Source of the DNA: Acidithiobacillus marinus
GTDB taxonomy: Bacteria > Pseudomonadota > Gammaproteobacteria > Acidithiobacillales > Acidithiobacillaceae
DNA length: 64,000 nucleotides
Assembly: GCF_002847505.1 (NCBI RefSeq)
Contig: NZ_MXAV01000034.1
Location: 1-64,000, forward strand
Direction of reading: 5' to 3'
Part shown: piece by piece, positions 1 through 8,638 of the stretch
Layout of the letters: each line of letters starts with the position of its first letter
Numbering within the stretch: position 1 is the first letter of the stretch
Made by a program: the position numbers and the translations under genes
The notes under the pieces: generated by a model
Database searches by the model: none
Told to the model about the DNA's origin: nothing
What the model saw: only the letters and a program-made list of their open reading frames with translations

Positions 1-397
1 GGAGCGTGTCGGTCTCGCCGACTAGGCGGGCTACGGTCAATACCGGCATCTCCCGCACCAGGGTCATGATCAGCGCTTCGAAGAGCAGGGTGAAATGCGA
101 GCCTTCCCGTGCCCAGGGAACAGATATCTGATGCACTCCATGCTCCTGGCACTTCACACGAGGTACGCGGGCATGGAGATAGGCTTCATGCTGGAAGAAA
201 TCCATGTGCCGCCAAGTATGGTCACGGGTATCATGTACCGGACACTCCTCACCACAGACGGAGCAAGCAAAGCGACTACCCTTGGGAAAGTTGATGTGCA
301 GATCCAGGCGTTTCTCCTCCACCGTGAAAGTCACATGATCCACCAACCACGGCGGAACCAATCCTAACGCGAGAGAAAACAGCTCTTCAGGGACCAT
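1..397 (-). CDS. ISL3-family transposase, N-terminal 132 residues (runs off window)
   Basis: N-terminal part of a transposase that cuts and pastes its own insertion sequence. It starts at ATG 397 with GGAG about ten bases upstream and is still open at base 1. Visible features are a zinc-ribbon typical of zf-ISL3 (CSVCG near residue 46, then a downstream Cys-x2-H around residue 92) followed by the beginning of the helix-turn-helix region (LFEALIMTLVREM near residues 110-122). The DDE catalytic domain lies beyond the window. Family assignment rests on the zinc motif plus the GGCTCTTC terminus. Confidence 0.85.
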   Translation of the reverse strand, partial: MVPEELFSLALGLVPPWLVDHVTFTVEEKRLDLHINFPKGSRFACSVCGEECPVHDTRDHTWRHMDFFQHEAYLHARVPRVKCQEHGVHQISVPWAREGSHFTLLFEALIMTLVREMPVLTVARLVGETDTL

Positions 398-470
398 CAG
401 CTAACTCCAATTCAGGGCACGACCGCTCCACAGCATTCTACCCCCTACCCACTCAATCTGACGAAGAGCC
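1..470 (-). mobile_element. ISL3-family insertion sequence, right-hand part
   Basis: The right end of an insertion sequence that runs off the left edge of the window. Its terminus at 470 reads inward GGCTCTTCGTCAG, the start typical of ISL3-family inverted repeats. It carries the 5' part of an ISL3-type transposase gene on the minus strand. The bases just outside, ATTTTTAA at 471-478, are AT-rich and fit the 8-bp target duplication usual for this family; the other copy would lie outside the window. The element interrupts an amine-oxidase-like gene whose reading frame resumes exactly at 471. Confidence 0.85.
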
Positions 471-1205
471 ATTTTTAATCGTCCGCAATGGCGGACGGTG
501 CTGGGCGGGGGGCGTGAATATGTGCAGCGTATCATCCGGGATCTCCCGGATCTGCGTTTGAATACGCCGGTAGAAGCTTTGCGCCCTGATCGTCAGGGCG
601 GAGTGTTGGTCCAGTATGCTGGCGGCCAGGAAGAGCACTTTGATCAGGTCATCTGTGCATTACATGGAGATCAGGCCAGAAAGTTGCTCGGCGAGCACTG
701 GCCTGCCCAGAAGGCGGCGCTGGCGCATTGCCAGTATCAGGACAACTCCGCCTATTTGCACGGGGATGAACGCTTTCTCCCCAAACGTCGTAAGGCCTGG
801 GCAGCCTGGAATTTTCACGAAGAGGGTGCGGCAGATACGCAGCGTTCCGTGGCAGTCACCTACCTGATCAACCAGTTGCAGCCCTTGCCTTTCACTGCAC
901 CGGTCATGGTGACCTTGAATCCGCAACAAGCACCGGCTCCCGAAAAAACCTGGGCACAGTTTCATTATGCCCATCCGGTTTTTGATCACGCTGCCCTGGC
1001 GGGTCAGGAAGCCATCCGTCGTCTGCAGGGAGCCGATGGACTCTGGTTTTGCGGTGCCTGGCTGGGTCATGGTTTTCACGAGGATGGCCTGCGCAGTGCG
1101 GTAGAAGTCGCCAATCGTATGGGTGTTCGTGCTGCCTGGCAGCAACAGGAGAGTTCCGTTTCTGAACCCCGGATGGAAATATGCCCAGAACACGTCCTGC
1201 GTTAA
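471..1205 (+). pseudogene. FAD-dependent amine-oxidase-like protein (COG2907 type), 5' part cut off by insertion sequence
   Basis: The C-terminal about 244 residues of a predicted NAD/FAD-binding oxidoreductase of the COG2907 type. The frame is open right up to the insertion-sequence end, where it reads IFNRPQWRTVLGGGREY, a conserved internal stretch of this family, so the gene was whole before the element landed. The C terminus keeps the FAD-binding signature around LWFCGAWLGHGFHEDGL. The Rossmann N-terminus is missing, so the fragment cannot be active; a GTG at 498 could start a truncated product. Its 3' end overlaps the DUF1365 gene, placing it first in the lipid operon. In other proteobacteria this protein travels with DUF1365 and a cyclopropane synthase homologue and is thought to act on modified fatty acids. 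Confidence 0.85.
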
Positions 1206-1948
1206 CAGGTGGTCTTTTGTTGGGGCGGGTCATGCACCGGCGCCTGCAACCCCCGCGTCCTGCTTTTCATTATCGCACGTTCAGCATTTGCTTCGATCTG
1301 GATGCGCTGCCCCTTTTGCAAAAGGTGCTTTCACGCTTGAGTCCCCTGCGTTTTTATAATCGTGATCACGGTCCCCGTGATGGCTCTGCTTTGTTGCCCT
1401 GGATTCAGGGGTGTTTTGCCGAGCAGCAGATTCCTGCCAGCCGCTATGTGCTGGTTACCTACCCACGTCTTTGGGGCTATGTATTCAATCCAGTCAGTTT
1501 TTGGTTGGGACTGGACGAAAACGACCAGATTCGCGGGGTGTTGGCAGAGGTCAATAATACTTTTGGTGAGCACCATAGTTATCTGCTCGCCCACGCAGAT
1601 CGCCGGATTATTGGGCAGGGAGACTGGTTGACTGCGGACAAAGCTTTTCATGTGTCGCCATTTTTACCTGTAGAAGGGCAATATCGTTTTCGGTTTCGCC
1701 TGCAAGAGCAGAGTTTTCATGCGGATATTCATTATCTGGATGCGGCTGGCGAACCCTGCTTGCTTACCCAGATAGCGGGAAACCGGCAGCCGCTGAGTTT
1801 GCCCAAGGTATGGAGAGCGGTGTTGCAACAGCCCTTCATGACTTTTTCCGTGGTCTTTTTTATTCACTGGCAGGCCTTGAAGCTCTGGCGTGCCCACATC
1901 CCTTTTCACAAAAAACCGGAGCCCCCGCAGCAGGAGATCAGTTTATGA
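1181..1948 (+). CDS. DUF1365 family protein
   Basis: A 255-residue DUF1365 (COG3496) protein of unknown biochemical function. The ATG at 1181 overlaps the preceding pseudogene by 25 bases and gives the family's usual beginning (GRVMHRRL, then FHYRTFS). Conserved family blocks are visible: VTYPRLWGYVFNPVSFW near residue 90 and EVNNTFGEHHSYLL near residue 125, followed by KAFHVSPFLP. Members sit almost always between a COG2907 amine oxidase and a cyclopropane-fatty-acid synthase homologue, as here, and clusters of this type are tied to unusual membrane fatty acids. Its stop overlaps the next start (ATGA), so translation is probably coupled. Because the upstream gene is broken by an insertion sequence, expression of this and the following genes now depends on whatever promoter the element or fragment supplies. 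Confidence 0.9.
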   Translation: MPRTRPALTGGLLLGRVMHRRLQPPRPAFHYRTFSICFDLDALPLLQKVLSRLSPLRFYNRDHGPRDGSALLPWIQGCFAEQQIPASRYVLVTYPRLWGYVFNPVSFWLGLDENDQIRGVLAEVNNTFGEHHSYLLAHADRRIIGQGDWLTADKAFHVSPFLPVEGQYRFRFRLQEQSFHADIHYLDAAGEPCLLTQIAGNRQPLSLPKVWRAVLQQPFMTFSVVFFIHWQALKLWRAHIPFHKKPEPPQQEISL

Positions 1949-3162
1949 GCACTGTATTTGATAACCGTCGCGTTTCTGCGAACAGACTGCCCCGCTCCGC
2001 ACAGGCATTGCTGAAAATGCTGGAAGGCATGGGTTGCGGGCAGTTGACCCTCAAAACGCCGGAGGGAGAAGTCCTGCAGTTTGAAGGTGCAGAATCGGGC
2101 TTGCGTGCGGATTGGGTCATCCATGACTGGCGGATTTTATCCTGGTTGGCTCGGGATGGAGATATCGCCTTTGGACGTGGATACATGGAAGGCTTGTGGG
2201 AGAGCAGTGATCCGGTCGCCTTGCTGCGTCTGGCCATTGCCAATCGGGCTATGGTCGAAAAATATGTGGAGGGTTCGTGGACCCGACGACTGATATTTAC
2301 GCTTTTGAATCGTCTGCTACGCGCCAATACCCGGCGTGGCAGTCGTCGTAACATTGCTTTCCACTATGATCTGGGCAACGATTTTTATCAGCTCTGGCTG
2401 GATAAGAGCATGACCTATTCCAGCGCCCTTTATGACGGAGAAGATACGCTGAGTCTGGAAGCTGCCCAGGAAAGAAAATATGCCCGAGCTCTGGATAATC
2501 TCAATCTGACTCCGGGAGCCCGGATTCTGGAAATTGGCTGTGGTTGGGGTGGTTTTGCCGAATACGCAGCCCGGCGCGGATATCATGTGCATGGCATCAC
2601 CTTGTCCTCCGAGCAGCTGGCTTATGCCCGGGAGCGCTTAAGTCGTCAAGGGCTGGACCATTTCACAGAGTTTTCCCTAACAGATTATCGTGACATGCAG
2701 GGCCATTATGACGGCATTGTCTCCATTGAAATGCTCGAAGCTGTGGGAGCTGAGTGGTGGCCCAGTTATTTCCAGCAAATTCGGCAATTATTGCGGCGCG
2801 GCGGGCGGGCCCTGATTCAGAGTATTACCATTGCTGATGAACGCTTTGCAGCTTACCAGAAAAGCTCCGATTTTATCCGGCATTATGTATTCCCCGGGGG
2901 CATGCTGCCCGCCCCGGCGCGACTTCTGGCAGAAGTCCGTGCTGCAGGTTTGCAGATGCTTGAACGCAAAGACTTTGGTCAGGACTATGCGCGGACCTTG
3001 CACTTATGGCGACAGCAATTTGACACGCAGGAAGAAGCCATTGAGGCGCTAGGTTATGACCAGGTTTTTCGCAGGATGTGGCGTTTTTATCTGATGTACT
3101 GTGAGGCAGGCTTTTCCGAGAAAGAAATTGATCTGACCCAGGTAACTTTGACCCATGGTTAA
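1945..3162 (+). CDS. cfa: Cyclopropane-fatty-acyl-phospholipid synthase family methyltransferase
   Basis: A 405-residue S-adenosylmethionine-dependent enzyme that transfers a methylene or methyl group to the double bond of unsaturated phospholipid acyl chains at the membrane surface. The start at ATG 1945 is preferred over upstream starts because AGGAG lies nine bases ahead and it overlaps the DUF1365 stop. The SAM-binding motif ILEIGCGWGGFAEYAA sits near residue 190, and the family signatures MLEAVG, GGRALIQSIT and FIRHYVFPGGMLP follow. Length is close to E. coli Cfa (about 380). In the company of DUF1365 and the amine oxidase it may belong to the UfaM-like branch, linked to methylated or furan fatty acids and light or singlet-oxygen responses; sequence reading alone cannot separate UfaM from Cfa. 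Confidence 0.92.
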   Translation: MSTVFDNRRVSANRLPRSAQALLKMLEGMGCGQLTLKTPEGEVLQFEGAESGLRADWVIHDWRILSWLARDGDIAFGRGYMEGLWESSDPVALLRLAIANRAMVEKYVEGSWTRRLIFTLLNRLLRANTRRGSRRNIAFHYDLGNDFYQLWLDKSMTYSSALYDGEDTLSLEAAQERKYARALDNLNLTPGARILEIGCGWGGFAEYAARRGYHVHGITLSSEQLAYARERLSRQGLDHFTEFSLTDYRDMQGHYDGIVSIEMLEAVGAEWWPSYFQQIRQLLRRGGRALIQSITIADERFAAYQKSSDFIRHYVFPGGMLPAPARLLAEVRAAGLQMLERKDFGQDYARTLHLWRQQFDTQEEAIEALGYDQVFRRMWRFYLMYCEAGFSEKEIDLTQVTLTHG

Positions 3163-3691
3163 GCTACTCATTTTTTTGTGGATATTACTGCTCAGCCCGT
3201 TGGCCTGGGCAAAGCCGCCCCAGGTATCCTTGCCGACAGCCGTGAAAATGGCCGAGCCGGATTTGCATTTGTTGGGCGCGGGACATCTGAACTGGTTGTT
3301 TTTCAGCGTTTATAATGCGGCACTCTGGGTGAGTGGTAATGATTACACGCCAACCCAGCCCTTTGCATTGGGAATTGATTATGAACGGGACTTCAGCAGC
3401 CACGAACTGGTAAAAACTTCGCTGAAAGAAATGCGTCGGCTGGACGGCCTGAGCCCTGCGCAATTGGTCAAATATCAGCTTGATTTGAAAAACGCCTTTC
3501 CTGACGTGAAATCCGGGGATCAGATTGTTGGTTTGTGTGTGCCCGGAAAATACACTGCCTTCTATTATAATGGCGTATTGCACAGTAAAATTAATGATCC
3601 GCAATTCTGTCCGGACTTTTTTGCCATCTGGCTGAGTCCCAGGACCCAAGTGCCGGGCTTACGGAAAAACCTGCTGGGCAGGCATGAGTAA
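3155..3691 (+). CDS. Chalcone-isomerase-like exported protein
   Basis: A 178-residue protein with a clear signal peptide (hydrophobic stretch LLIFLWILLLSPLAWA, cleavage likely after AWA near residue 19). The rest resembles the chalcone-isomerase-like fold seen in bacterial periplasmic proteins: the stretch GAGHLNWLFFSVYNAALWV and the central KTSLKEMRR fit that family. Bacterial members are not known to be true chalcone isomerases; fatty-acid binding is the more probable role, which suits its place after the cyclopropane synthase homologue. It overlaps its upstream neighbour by eight bases and its downstream neighbour by eight, so it is clearly part of the same operon. Confidence 0.75.
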   Translation: MVKLLIFLWILLLSPLAWAKPPQVSLPTAVKMAEPDLHLLGAGHLNWLFFSVYNAALWVSGNDYTPTQPFALGIDYERDFSSHELVKTSLKEMRRLDGLSPAQLVKYQLDLKNAFPDVKSGDQIVGLCVPGKYTAFYYNGVLHSKINDPQFCPDFFAIWLSPRTQVPGLRKNLLGRHE

Positions 3692-4976
3692 AGGTCGGCA
3701 ACAGGGTATCCCTTCCTATAGAACGCTCCTGTTTTATGCGCCCTTGGGAATGCCTTTGGCTTTTGGGGCTTTGCCCGTCTATTTGCTGATTCCTCATCTG
3801 TATGCCCAGAATTTCGGTATCTCTCTGAGTTTGTTGGGAATCATTTTGCTGGCGGTACGTTTGCTGGATGCCATACAGGACCCGCTGATCGGCCTTTGGA
3901 GTGACCGGTGGGCAGAACAGCATCATGGCCGCCGGGTGCTGATTCTTTTGGGTATCCCAGGCATGATTCTGGGTTTTTACGGGCTTTTCAATCCGTGGCC
4001 GGGCTCGGTCTGGCTCAGCCTGGCTTGCTCACTGATCATTTTTTATCTGTTTTTCAGTGTGACCAGTGTCAACTATCAGGCTTTGGGGGCAGAATTATCC
4101 CGGGATTACAATGGCCGCACCTGGCTCACGACCAGTCGCGAGGCGGGCGCCTTGATAGGTGTACTGCTGGCCGCTGCCTTGCCGGACGTATTGATGCAGC
4201 AATGGGGCAGAGTGCAAGGCCTGGAACTATTTGCGGGTATTTTTGCTCTGTTTTTGATATTGGCTGTATTCCCTTTACTGAAATCCAGCATGCAGCGCCC
4301 GGTCTTTGGCGAAAAGCTCCCTTGGTGGGCCTTTTTTTCAGCCTTGAAGCATAAGCCATTACGACACCTGCTGATTATTTATTTGCTTTCACAATCCGCC
4401 AATACTGTAGCCGGAACACTTTTTTTCTTTTTTGTCGATGAAATTCTCGGGGCACACTCACTGGCGCCTTTGTTTCTGTTGGCCTATTTTCTTTCGGGAG
4501 CATTAGGCATGCCTTTATGGTTATGGCTATCGGGACGTTTCAGTAAAAGTCTGGCCTGGCGTCTGTCCATGTTGGTCGCCATCGTAGCCTTTGCCGGTGC
4601 TTATTTTATTCGCTCGGGGGAGGTCTGGCCCTATGCCCTGATTTGCGTTTTGACGGGGCTGACTCTGGGGGCTGATCAGGCCTTACCGCCCAGCCTTCTG
4701 GCTGATCATAGTGACCGGGACACGCGCAGTCGTCCGGGAAATTATTTCGGTTTATTCAATTGGGTGGGTAAGGCAGCCACGGCTTTGGGTGCCGGCTTGA
4801 TATTGCCGTTATTACAAGGTTTAGGCTATTCAGCCGGACAAAATCTATGGGCCTTATCTTTTTGTTATGCCCTGGTGCCAGCGCTGATCAAAATACTGGC
4901 CGTTGTGCTCATGGGTGTCTGGTCCTTAGAGGGCCGGAATTCTTTGGTTCCATTAATGGGAGGGTATCATGAATAA
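3684..4976 (+). CDS. MFS transporter of the GPH (MelB-like) type
   Basis: A 430-residue inner-membrane transporter with about twelve hydrophobic segments. The conserved cation-symporter-like block DAIQDPLIGLWSDRW near residue 55 is the usual D-x3-DP-x3-G-x2-SDR signature of the glycoside-pentoside-hexuronide/COG2211 branch, and a second copy-like motif SDRDTRSRPGNYFGLFNW appears near residue 345. Substrate is unknown. Members of this branch occur repeatedly in DUF1365/cfa/DUF3833 clusters, where a role in moving a lipid or lipid precursor has been guessed. It overlaps the genes on both sides by eight bases, consistent with a single transcript. Confidence 0.85.
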   Translation: MSKGRQQGIPSYRTLLFYAPLGMPLAFGALPVYLLIPHLYAQNFGISLSLLGIILLAVRLLDAIQDPLIGLWSDRWAEQHHGRRVLILLGIPGMILGFYGLFNPWPGSVWLSLACSLIIFYLFFSVTSVNYQALGAELSRDYNGRTWLTTSREAGALIGVLLAAALPDVLMQQWGRVQGLELFAGIFALFLILAVFPLLKSSMQRPVFGEKLPWWAFFSALKHKPLRHLLIIYLLSQSANTVAGTLFFFFVDEILGAHSLAPLFLLAYFLSGALGMPLWLWLSGRFSKSLAWRLSMLVAIVAFAGAYFIRSGEVWPYALICVLTGLTLGADQALPPSLLADHSDRDTRSRPGNYFGLFNWVGKAATALGAGLILPLLQGLGYSAGQNLWALSFCYALVPALIKILAVVLMGVWSLEGRNSLVPLMGGYHE

Positions 4977-5559
4977 AATACAGCAATTATTGGGTTTGTC
5001 CTTGGTCATGGCTTTGGCAGGTTGTGCGACGCAGCCCCAGGAATATGCGCAAAGCCGGCCAAAGTTCGATCTGAAGACCTTTTTTAATGGCCCCCTGATG
5101 GCCCAAGGCGTGTTTGAAAATCGTTCTGGTAAGGTTGTGAATCGTTTTGTGGTGCGGATGATGGGTACCTGGCAAGGCGATCAGGGCACCCTGGTAGAAA
5201 ACTTCACTTATTTTGATGCTGCAGGTAAAAAAACCTATCAACAACGGGTTTGGCATCTGACCGAAACCAGTAACCATCATTTTGTGGGCAGTGCTGAAGG
5301 ATCAGCCGGGAATGTAGCCAAGGCATCTGGAGATGCCTTTGGTTTTGCTCTGCACTGGTCCTACGACGTGCGTCAACCGGTAGGCAAAACTTTTTATCAT
5401 CTGCATGCCAATGACTGGATGTATATGATTACACCCAATACGTTGATGGATCATACCGATGTGACCTGGTATGGGCTGCATGCCGGTAATATTTTTCTGG
5501 AAATGCATAAACTCCCCGATACCGCCGAAAACCGGGCAAAAGTAGCGGAAGTGAAGTAA
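4969..5559 (+). CDS. DUF3833 family lipoprotein
   Basis: A 196-residue predicted lipoprotein. The N-terminus MNKIQQLLGLSLVMALAGC carries a lipobox (ALAGC) with Cys19 as the lipidation site, so the protein should be anchored to a membrane facing the periplasm. The mature part matches DUF3833: a short FFNGPLMAQGVFENRSGKVV block, then MMGTWQGDQGTL, and a final NDWMYMI-x-TLM-DHTDV segment. Function is unknown. It closes the DUF1365-cfa operon and ends three bases before a convergent permease gene. A second, non-lipoprotein DUF3833 gene lies at 13517-14071. Confidence 0.85.
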   Translation: MNKIQQLLGLSLVMALAGCATQPQEYAQSRPKFDLKTFFNGPLMAQGVFENRSGKVVNRFVVRMMGTWQGDQGTLVENFTYFDAAGKKTYQQRVWHLTETSNHHFVGSAEGSAGNVAKASGDAFGFALHWSYDVRQPVGKTFYHLHANDWMYMITPNTLMDHTDVTWYGLHAGNIFLEMHKLPDTAENRAKVAEVK

Positions 5560-5561
5560 GT

Positions 5562-6938
5562 TTATTCGTCGACCACGTCGATGATTTGATGCAATTTCCG
5601 GGGTTGGTAGCGTGCCCATAGCAAACCCCGGATAAACACGATGATCACCAGCAGCACAAAAAGCACGCTGGCAGCCCCTTCTCCCCCTTTTGGTAAAGGC
5701 CATAAACTCACTTGGAGTACCTTGAGCAAGAGTGGCAGGGAAAGTCCGGCAACTATCAGGCTCATCCAGCGCCAGGGGTGTTGCTGACGAAACAAAAACA
5801 GCGGTGTGGCAATGTTGGCGAGGCTGTAAATCAGCAGAAAAGCCAATCCGGTAAAAGTGCCAAACGTGCCCACAACGGACAATATTGAAAACCGGGCCAT
5901 GCTGACTACTACCGTACTGATCATGACCAGCAGGGCTAACAAGCCCAGGGCGCGGGTCGGTGTATGGTGCAGCGGGTGGCGAAAATGCAGATAGGGACTG
6001 ATGACCTGATGTCCGGCCATACTGAATAAAATCCGAGAGATACTGTTGAGGGTGGCAATAGTTGCGGAAAAAGCGGCGGTAGCCATGGCTAAATCCGAGA
6101 AGATACCCAGCCAGGGTCTGCCAATCGCTTCGGCTATGCGGTTGAGTGGTGCCGGGCTGTTGCCAATGGCCGAAGGAATATGGGAAAAAGCGAGAATTTC
6201 GATATAGGCCATGGCTACAAAAAAGATGCCTACCATGCCCACGGAAAACAGCATGACCTTGGGGATGGCGGTACGAGCCGCCCGGGTTTCTCCGGCGAGA
6301 TTACCCGCTGTTTCAAAACCGCCATAAGCCAAGAGGGACAGAATCAACGCCTGGGTAAACGGGCCTTGCTGCAGCTGCGAAAATTCCCATTGATGGGGAT
6401 CGCGCCAACCATAATATCCCAGAGTGAAGGCGGCGATGAGGATAATACAGGCAATGGAAAAAATCTCGACCCACAACCCCCAACGTGCAGAAATTTCAAT
6501 CCCGCGCCGTGCCAGTCGCCAGGCAACGAGTAGATACAGCAGAGCGATCACCGCAATCCAGCCAATGCCCTGGACCGGCCAGAAAAAGGCCAGCGCCTGC
6601 TCCAGGAACAATCCCCCCAATAGCGGGGCGGCTGCCAGAGCACCGAAATATCCGGTAATCATGACAAAACCCGCCACCATGCCAGCGATGGGGTGCAAAG
6701 CCTTGCCGAGATAAAAAAACAGGGAGCCGGGCGAGGGAAAATGCCGGGCGAGAATGCCAACTTGCACAGCCACCAACATCATTAACAAGCCGATGACACT
6801 ATAGGCCAGCCAGGTAAAATGGCCGCTGTGCATAGCTACCAGTGAGATCGTCACCGCGGGCATGGCTGACGGGGTAATGTTGGCAACGGCGTGGCCCCAT
6901 ATTTCGCTGGGGCTGACAGAGGAGGGGCGGGAGCGCAT
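5562..6938 (-). CDS. APC-family amino acid/polyamine permease
   Basis: A 458-residue integral membrane protein with about twelve transmembrane segments and the APC-superfamily core. The signature YGGFETAGNLAGE near residue 212 followed by IPKVML is the consensus substrate-binding and helix-6 region of amino-acid permeases. The substrate cannot be told from sequence reading. It lies 72 bases downstream of the acyl-ligase gene in the same direction; a TATAAT hexamer on the minus strand at 6975-6980 suggests it may also have its own promoter. It converges on the DUF3833 gene with only two bases between the stops. Confidence 0.85.
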   Translation of the reverse strand: MRSRPSSVSPSEIWGHAVANITPSAMPAVTISLVAMHSGHFTWLAYSVIGLLMMLVAVQVGILARHFPSPGSLFFYLGKALHPIAGMVAGFVMITGYFGALAAAPLLGGLFLEQALAFFWPVQGIGWIAVIALLYLLVAWRLARRGIEISARWGLWVEIFSIACIILIAAFTLGYYGWRDPHQWEFSQLQQGPFTQALILSLLAYGGFETAGNLAGETRAARTAIPKVMLFSVGMVGIFFVAMAYIEILAFSHIPSAIGNSPAPLNRIAEAIGRPWLGIFSDLAMATAAFSATIATLNSISRILFSMAGHQVISPYLHFRHPLHHTPTRALGLLALLVMISTVVVSMARFSILSVVGTFGTFTGLAFLLIYSLANIATPLFLFRQQHPWRWMSLIVAGLSLPLLLKVLQVSLWPLPKGGEGAASVLFVLLVIIVFIRGLLWARYQPRKLHQIIDVVDE

Positions 6939-7010
6939 AGGGCCGATTACTCGCTATTCAGTCAAAAGCGAAAAATTATAAGGGAGTCCGTCAGAAAAGC
7001 GAAAGCCGTT

Positions 7011-8321
7011 TTATTCAGGCCAGTTTTCATACAGCCAGCGTCGGTTGGGTTTGCCCTGAGAGCTGGGTGCCTTCTCCCAGAAGGTCTGTCCGGGAACATG
7101 TAACCGGTATGGTTCGTGCCAATGCCGAATGAAGGCGGCTTTTTGCGCTTCAGACACGTTTGCGACGACGCTCAAATGCCGCGACCCCGGTGCACCAAGG
7201 ACGATGCTGTCTGCTTGAGGATAGACATCCATCAAGCGTGCCTCTTCAGCTTCTGATCGGACACTCTGTCCGTTTGCAAGGCTGAATCCGCCATCATGCC
7301 TTCCCAGCCAATATAGACATCCTTGAGGATTCTGATAGACCTCATCACCACTATTGCGCCAACCCTGTTCCTGAGGCATGTTCTGCCAACCTGATGCATC
7401 CAGGAAGGCATCTGCCTGACCGGGTGATTGATAGCGCAAGGTTCCCCCGGCAATAGTGCATTGCACGAGGGGGAATCCCAGAATAAAGGGATGAAACTCA
7501 CCAGGGAGTCCCAGAGTGATGCCCGGCCCGGCTTCTGTTTGTCCATAACCGACCCGGAGCTTGCTGCCCTGAAGCTGTTCTGCCAATTGGGTTCCTAGCG
7601 GCGCGCCACCAATGATGCCCCCCTCCAGTGCGCCTATTTGTTGCTGATCGAGCAAGCGGGCAATGCGCGGAACCGTGAAAAGATGCGTGCAGTCAGGAGG
7701 TGGGTGACGGGCGCGCTGTGCGTTTACCTGAATGACGCTGCCTGCAATGCCGGCGGTAAGTAACTCCAGCACGCCGGCAAAAACATGCGCCCAGGGCAGT
7801 GTGTTCCAGATGAGGCTGTCGGTACTCAGCTGCAATGCCGGTAGGTGGGCATCCACTTGCCATTGCAAGGCTGAAAAACGCAGACGATACGCATTTCCTG
7901 CCCCCATGCTGCCCGAGCTCCACATAATCAGCGCGGCATCCAGATCCTCCTGCGGAAGACCATTACAGGGGATTTCCTGCAGACGCTGCGCTGAATAATG
8001 GATCCACAAGGCCGGTTGAAGCCGTTGCAGACGTCGCCGGGTTTCCTGGGGGTGCAGGTTGGGTAAGGGACAAAAAGTCCAGCCGCCCATCCAACAGGCC
8101 AGCATGTAAGCCACATAGGCCGGACTATTGGGAATACTGACGACAACCCGTGCACCGGGTAGCAGCTTGCTGCGCCGCCAGCGGGTTTTGATGCGCGCGG
8201 CGCGGGCCCAAAGCGATTGTCCGGGCCAGGCATGGCTGATTCCGTTGTGCTGCCAGTCCAGGGCAAAGCCATGATGCATGCCCGCAGCCAGTCGCTGCAA
8301 AAAAGCATCGCGATCCGCCAC
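7011..8321 (-). CDS. Short AMP-forming acyl ligase, candidate p-coumarate-activating enzyme
   Basis: A 436-residue member of the acyl-adenylate-forming (ANL) superfamily, 80-120 residues shorter than ordinary acyl-CoA synthetases. Core motifs are present: the phosphate loop IMWSSGSMG near residue 132, the YGQTEAGPG motif near residue 262, SGDEVYQNPQG and GRHDG around residues 345-365 (the usual Arg of GRxD is conserved, the next residue differs), and the catalytic-lysine region QGKPNRRW near the C terminus. The short 4-coumarate-CoA ligases that activate chromophore for photoactive yellow protein are also about 390 residues. Its operon position two bases after orf104 and downstream of the PYP-like gene makes p-coumarate activation the leading hypothesis; another aryl or fatty acid remains possible. 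Confidence 0.75.
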   Translation of the reverse strand: MADRDAFLQRLAAGMHHGFALDWQHNGISHAWPGQSLWARAARIKTRWRRSKLLPGARVVVSIPNSPAYVAYMLACWMGGWTFCPLPNLHPQETRRRLQRLQPALWIHYSAQRLQEIPCNGLPQEDLDAALIMWSSGSMGAGNAYRLRFSALQWQVDAHLPALQLSTDSLIWNTLPWAHVFAGVLELLTAGIAGSVIQVNAQRARHPPPDCTHLFTVPRIARLLDQQQIGALEGGIIGGAPLGTQLAEQLQGSKLRVGYGQTEAGPGITLGLPGEFHPFILGFPLVQCTIAGGTLRYQSPGQADAFLDASGWQNMPQEQGWRNSGDEVYQNPQGCLYWLGRHDGGFSLANGQSVRSEAEEARLMDVYPQADSIVLGAPGSRHLSVVANVSEAQKAAFIRHWHEPYRLHVPGQTFWEKAPSSQGKPNRRWLYENWPE

Positions 8322-8323
8322 TG

Positions 8324-8638
8324 TCAGGACACCAAATCCGGAGACATATCTCTCAAAAAGCGACTAATTTGTTGGCGCAAATCTGCGGAGATTTCCTCTT
8401 CGTGGTGGCAAATTTCCTGATCCACCATCTGTAGGAGCTGTACCTGTTCGGCGCTGAGAAATTGTTGTCCATCCTGCTGGAAGGCATTGTTCAGGATCTG
8501 CCAAAGGCTGCTTAAACAAACATGATATAGTTGTTTTTGTTCCTGCTGAATCTCCGGAAGATCAGCCACCGTTTGTATTAACTCATCGGCATATGCCAGA
8601 AAATGGATGATCACATTGCTTTCAACGGGCGCAGACAT
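8324..8638 (-). CDS. Small conserved-looking helical protein of unknown function in pyp operon
   Basis: A 104-residue protein that I do not recognise. It is predicted to be almost wholly alpha-helical, soluble and acidic, with no signal peptide or membrane segment and many Gln and Glu residues (for example EIQQEQKQLYH and ICHHEEEISADLRQQI). Its ATG overlaps the stop of the PYP-like gene (ATGA) and its own stop lies two bases before the ligase start, so it is sandwiched and translationally coupled inside the PYP-like operon. That position suggests a role as a partner of the sensor or a chromophore-loading helper, but nothing in the sequence shows which. Confidence 0.7.
   Translation of the reverse strand: MSAPVESNVIIHFLAYADELIQTVADLPEIQQEQKQLYHVCLSSLWQILNNAFQQDGQQFLSAEQVQLLQMVDQEICHHEEEISADLRQQISRFLRDMSPDLVS

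Noticed and set aside
5562-6938. APC permease as a tyrosine or coumarate importer for the PYP chromophore
   Set aside because: Same strand and near, but 72 bases away with its own TATAAT box and no substrate-specific motif visible. The link is unsupported.
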